Below are positions 59,960 to 64,000 of a stretch of 64,000 nt of DNA, in pieces. The position numbers were made by a program, and so were the translations under genes. Each line of letters begins with the position of its first letter. Within the stretch, counting starts at the first letter, position 1. The stretch comes from Pogona vitticeps (taxonomy: Eukaryota > Chordata > Lepidosauria > Squamata > Agamidae): the NCBI RefSeq assembly GCF_051106095.1, contig NC_135784.1, positions 151,439,428-151,503,427 on the forward strand, read 5' to 3'. Under the pieces are notes generated by a model that made no database searches, was not told the origin of the DNA, and worked only from the letters and a program-made list of their open reading frames with translations.

Positions 59960-62900
59960 CTGGAGAAAACACAAGTGATAAAGACAGCTGTTAACTGAGG
60001 AGTAATAGACAAGCAAATGACCCTCTGCCTACCAACCCATCAGCACCAGACAAATCAGTCCCTTATTTGTTCATCTGTACAACACAGACTACTGTGCTTC
60101 AGATGGAGAAATATTAGAGAAGGGGCCTAAGGAGCAAGCAGTGCTAGATGACTCGGGCATGCCAAACTCCCCAGTACATGCTGTAGGAGGAGGTGACTCC
60201 AGGGAATCACTAGATGATCTAATTTGGCAGAAACTGAAAGCCTCTCAGATTGTTGGAGCAAAATGGATCACTACATCAACCTAAATATGAAAGAAAATTT
60301 ACTGAGATATTGCACTGCCTGTGTCCAGGCAGTGGACATCTGTTCTAGCTGTGACAACTCTGAAGTCAAAGAGAACGGGGCAGAAGCTGTGCAAGGTGAT
60401 GGCAAGGAAAAACTAACAATATGCATGTGTACCTGCATGTACACACACTTTTCATATTTAGGGTAAAGAAAGGGGCAGCCTAGGCCTTGGATTGACTCAG
60501 CCCTTTGTCTACAACACCCAAACAGCACTATCAATGATGACTTTTTAGGAGTCATTAATTCACAGGGTCACCATAAGTTGGAACCAACTTCACAACATAA
60601 TACACCCATCCACTCCTTGAGACCTTGCATATCTCGCTGATGGACTGGCATATAATGGTTTATAACTGGACTCTACAACTTCTGATCTGCAAAGCCAGTT
60701 ACAGCTCTACAGTTGCGCTGCTTTCAATCTTTTTAGTTTTGTAGTTCCAAGCAGATAGCAGTAATGAAAGAAATGGGTACAATGGAGCCTGTTTTTGTGG
60801 GCCCTATACTCCCTCACTGCAAGTGCTGAATTTTGGCAATTCACTGGCAAAAAAGCCACTACGCCTATACTTTCAATTTAAAGCAAGAGATGCAGAGAAC
60901 ACGTTTTGTTTTAAACCAAATCTTGCCTTCCAGAGCATAAATCTGCTTGAAGCAAGGCACAAGATTGTTGTGTGCCTTGTTTTAAAGCAAAAGTATGCAT
61001 GGGGGGAGGGGAGAGAATAGTTTGCTACCCTGCTGCCTAGGTTTGGTGGGGTCTCCTGAGAATTCCAGGCAGGGACCAGTCACATCTGTGTAAGTTGCCC
61101 ACCTCTGATCTACACAGAAGGCAGCAGGTCTAGGTTTGTGCTGTCTTGAGATTGTATCATTGAACATGTAGCCAAGGATGGGGGCAAAAAGTACCTCTCC
61201 CCAGTCTCAGCTTATCAGCTCTTACCTGTCTTTGACAAAGGGATTGACTCTGCAGGCCTCCACCAGAAACTTCACGACTTCCAGATGTCCTGGGGAAGAA
61301 CCACACAATTGAAGCCAGTTCAGAAAGCCCATTAGACACCTTGTCAAAACAAAGCCTGTGACCCACATCTTGGAACACCTGTTTTGCAGCTATGTAGACA
61401 GTCTAACTTTTGGAACTGAGTTGCTATAAGTTAAGATACTCCCTTAGACTTTTATCTCTTGTACACTGAGTTGCATAGCTGCAAAACTGGATTTCAGGCA
61501 GCCTAAAACAATGTTAATGCCTAGAATCTGTCCTTGATATCATAAGACATTTTTTCATTGAGTCGTTTTTGTCAACATGTCTGCAATTCAAAGAACAAAC
61601 AGCTTTTATTTTGGAGATGCAGGTGTGATTGGAGTTTTAAAAAGTTGCTTTTTTGGACTACAAGTCCCAGAATCCCTTGGCTAGAAGGGCCACTGGCTAT
61701 GGGATCTGTAATCCAATAGAGTAGCATTTCCTAGGCTCTAGCTCTGTGAGGTTAATTTGGACGTTCAGCTGTATTTAAAAGTCCAGAATCCTTTAACAAT
61801 CCCAGTTGTCATGGAGGCCTTTCATGCCTTCTGTTGTTCTGATGCTGGATGCTGTTCTATTTTTGTTGTTACTGTCAGACCTTATGCCATAATACTCTGC
61901 CTGAGATCCAAATTCTTGATAACCTTTTAAATACGACAGGGCCCTTCTGTCTCAAAAGGTACATTTGAATGCAATGAGGATCATCATGAAACAGTCCACT
62001 GCTCTTTTTAGGAGTGATGTGGCACCTTGTTATCAAGCTATACCATTACTCCTGAAACACCACGATCACACCAGACCCCACAAGTACACACCTGGACACC
62101 TCAGAGATGCATAGCACAATTTGGATTGCAGAAGTCTGATGCACATCAGGACTCTGCAAGCCCGCTGATGCACATACACCTGCTGCTCCCAACAGAGTGT
62201 GTATAAGAACCATGACACATTTGTGCACCCAATGTGCTACCTTCAGCTGCAGCAACATGGAGAGCTGTGCGGGAATCGTAGTCTTTCTGCTCCATATCCA
62301 TGGCTGACAAAGCAAATCTAGGGGGAAGCCAAACAAACAGGAATCAAATGGCATGCAGAGCAATTTGGATTATGCCCAGATCAGCTGATGAATATCAGCT
62401 CAAGGAACCTCCCTGCACCACTATCTCTCCCTGGTGCTAGCAGGCACATACCTCCGAAGGGCAGATACATCACCACTGTGGGCAGCAAACAGCAGGTTTA
62501 CAACAGTCTTGTTCTGAAAGACACCAAATGAGGTATGCATCGGTGTAGTCTTTCTAACAACTATGCTTGTTCATATTCTGTTTCATCCCCAGAGTACTCA
62601 AAAGCTTAAATCTGATAATAGGTTTTCCAATTATCATGATTTTGGAGCTACTTAAAAACAAAAACATCATGTATGCATTTACTAATGCAAAATTCCTTGA
62701 GTTCCAGGGTTGGAATATAATGCATACACTGAGGAAAACCTTAAAACAACTTATCAAAAGAGACTGACAGTGTAAAATCTACAGCATATGATTCTCATCT
62801 TCATGCTGTAAGTGGAGTATTCTTGACAAAGAATTTGGGTTTCTATGTGGGAGTCGTTTCCTGGGCTCCTCCTACTACTGATACAACCACCACCACCACC

Positions 62901-63349
62901 TTCACTAATTTCAGTACTAATCTGCACCCTCCTTATAATGGAGGGGGCTCTCCAAGCACTTCAGATCAGCCAGTGTTTCGCACTGCTAATTGCTCTCACC
63001 TCTTCACAAAGTCCTGTTCCCATCTCTTTCTGCCTGCCCACTGCAATCAGGACTAGAGATGGGATATTTGTATCCTGAAAGATACAAATACAAATATCCC
63101 ATCTCTAATCAGGATTCACTGCCCTGGATCGTTCTTCTAGCCATTCAAACCCAACCATAGTTTCCTTGTTATTCCCCTGGCTTCTCTTCTACCACCACAT
63201 CCTTCCACTCCAATCTGCTTATGCCATTCAGTCTTGTCAGCCTTTTGTCTCCTTACTCGAACTTCATCTCCTTCACGGCGTGGGTCCATCTTGCGGGTAC
63301 AGTGCAGCAAATTGTCATAGTTGTGAAAGTTGAACAAGGAGACCAGTTC
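59803..63349 (-). CDS. GLS2: GLS2 (mitochondrial glutaminase 2), 3' part only
   Basis: Five minus-strand exons (63257-63349, 62452-62513, 62241-62317, 61226-61289, 59803-59959) join in phase to encode the last 150 residues. They start [17 protein letters not shown], continue through [40 protein letters not shown] and [20 protein letters not shown], and end SKENLESMV. Glutaminase turns glutamine into glutamate and ammonia in mitochondria; the catalytic serine-dependent fold is encoded outside the window. What is seen is the end of that domain and the C-terminal ankyrin repeats. The ESMV end is the PDZ-binding motif known in GLS2. GLS (kidney type) is excluded by this tail and by synteny. The frame is open throughout. 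Confidence 0.96.
60550..60603 (+). mobile_element. SINE/RTE 3' tail fragment
   Basis: GGGTCACCATAAGTTGGAAC and CAACTTCACAACATAAT match the tail of the RTE-tailed SINEs. Only the tail remains, in a GLS2 intron. Confidence 0.5.
61226..61289 (-). CDS. GLS2: GLS2 exon ([12 protein letters not shown]...)
   Basis: 64 nt with a CCCCAG acceptor and a GTAAG donor. It encodes [20 protein letters not shown], completing the ankyrin repeat. Confidence 0.94.
62241..62317 (-). CDS. GLS2: GLS2 exon ([16 protein letters not shown]...)
   Basis: 77 nt with a CCCTAG acceptor and a GTAGC donor. It encodes [16 protein letters not shown] and TALHVAAAE, a canonical ankyrin start. Confidence 0.94.
62452..62513 (-). 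CDS. GLS2: GLS2 exon ([15 protein letters not shown]...)
   Basis: 62 nt with a TTTCAG acceptor and a GTATG donor. It encodes [20 protein letters not shown], and the next Arg codon is split. Ankyrin region begins here. Confidence 0.94.
63054..63107. mobile_element. 54-bp hairpin MITE in a GLS2 intron
   Basis: TAGAGATGGGATATTTGTAT is followed by its inverted copy with only a few bases between. Flanking repeats atcagga on both sides (63046-63052 and 63108-63114) indicate a 7-8 bp target duplication, as made by hAT transposases. Confidence 0.8.
63257..63349 (-). CDS. GLS2: GLS2 exon ([14 protein letters not shown]...)
   Basis: 93 nt, phase 0 at both ends, acceptor CTCCAG and donor GTAAGG. It encodes [17 protein letters not shown] through GDEVR. 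Upstream exons lie beyond position 64000. Confidence 0.93.
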
Positions 63350-64000
63350 CTGGAGAAAGCACATAAAGAGAATGACACCAAACATGAAAAATGCCTGCCA
63401 AAACACGCTTTGAAATGTCCTTTAGAAGTAACTTTTGAAAGTAATTAGGCATTATTTCTTACACATAAGTAACAGGTATTGCTTATTACAACCACGAAGT
63501 AACTATTAGCTATACTGATTCTTGGCAAGAGTTAAGAATCTAAAAGAGAAGTGTAGAACCATGGCTATTATTGTATACATGGAGTAGAGTATTTAGCCTC
63601 TGAAGCTGGTGGAGAACTTAAATAGCAAAGGATAGAAGAAACCAGTAGAAAAACTGTGTAGGTTACAAACGGAAGATGGTGACACCTGGACTTCTCAATA
63701 AAACACTGCAGCCTTGTGCGGAAAGACCCCCTGCTCAGCCCAGTGTGAATCCGGAGTGACACAGGAATTACTCTTAGTTTTATACTCTGTATTTTTAGAA
63801 ATATTTCCAAGGTGAAATATTAGAATTGGCTGCTGGAGAAAACCAGAGAGTCCTTTCCTGTATTTTTCTAGCCTGTTGATAATGACAGCTCATTAATAAT
63901 GTGCAGTGTGATGAACCAATTTGGAATCAGAGCAACAGTCATGATAACAGCAACTTGGCTGCCAAGAAGTAATGGGTAACATGACAAGCCCTTTTAAAAT
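63350..64000 (-). other. GLS2 intron (partial)
   Basis: Upstream intron running out of the window. No exon of the glutaminase domain was recognised in it. Confidence 0.6.

Overview
The window is nuclear DNA of a squamate reptile, most likely a lizard. Four spliced protein-coding genes lie in the order and orientation known from the tetrapod TIMELESS-MIP-SPRYD4-GLS2 block (human 12q13): TIMELESS (minus, first coding exons only), MIP/aquaporin-0 (minus, complete), SPRYD4 (plus, complete) and GLS2 (minus, last five exons only). The squamate call rests on repeats: Sauria-type SINEs with an ACCTTT tail, BovB/RTE LINEs, CR1 and L2-like LINEs, Penelope-like element relics, many short hAT and Tigger-like MITEs, and long pure microsatellites.

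Layout. 1-2.9 kb: TIMELESS coding exons (codons 1-143) with SINEs and a Tigger-like MITE in introns. 2.9 to about 19.6 kb: very probably the long first TIMELESS intron and its promoter. It holds Penelope relics, Sauria SINEs, a CpG-rich island with four CACGTG E-boxes beside a 195-bp pure AC repeat, and a second CpG-rich stretch at 18.4-19.6 kb. 20-34.9 kb: repeat-rich intergenic DNA with BovB, CR1, L2-like, hAT and Tigger elements, several nested. 34.9-46.2 kb: MIP, four exons, 263 codons, reading frame intact across all junctions. 46.4-55.2 kb: intergenic, few recognisable repeats. 55.2-58.0 kb: SPRYD4 with a YY1-rich CpG promoter. 59.8-64 kb: the GLS2 3' end, tail to tail with SPRYD4.

The genes do not form an operon or a shared pathway. 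TIMELESS protects replication forks, MIP is the lens-fibre water channel, SPRYD4 is a small SPRY-domain protein linked to mitochondria, and GLS2 is mitochondrial glutaminase. They are neighbours by conserved synteny. Exon limits below were placed by matching splice sites, reading phase and remembered human protein sequences. Nothing was aligned by software.

I found no new coding system. The most interesting non-gene signals are hammerhead-ribozyme-like cores in the Penelope relics, clear nested insertions with exact target duplications, a 54-bp hairpin MITE in a GLS2 intron, and the promoter architectures of SPRYD4, MIP and (probably) TIMELESS.
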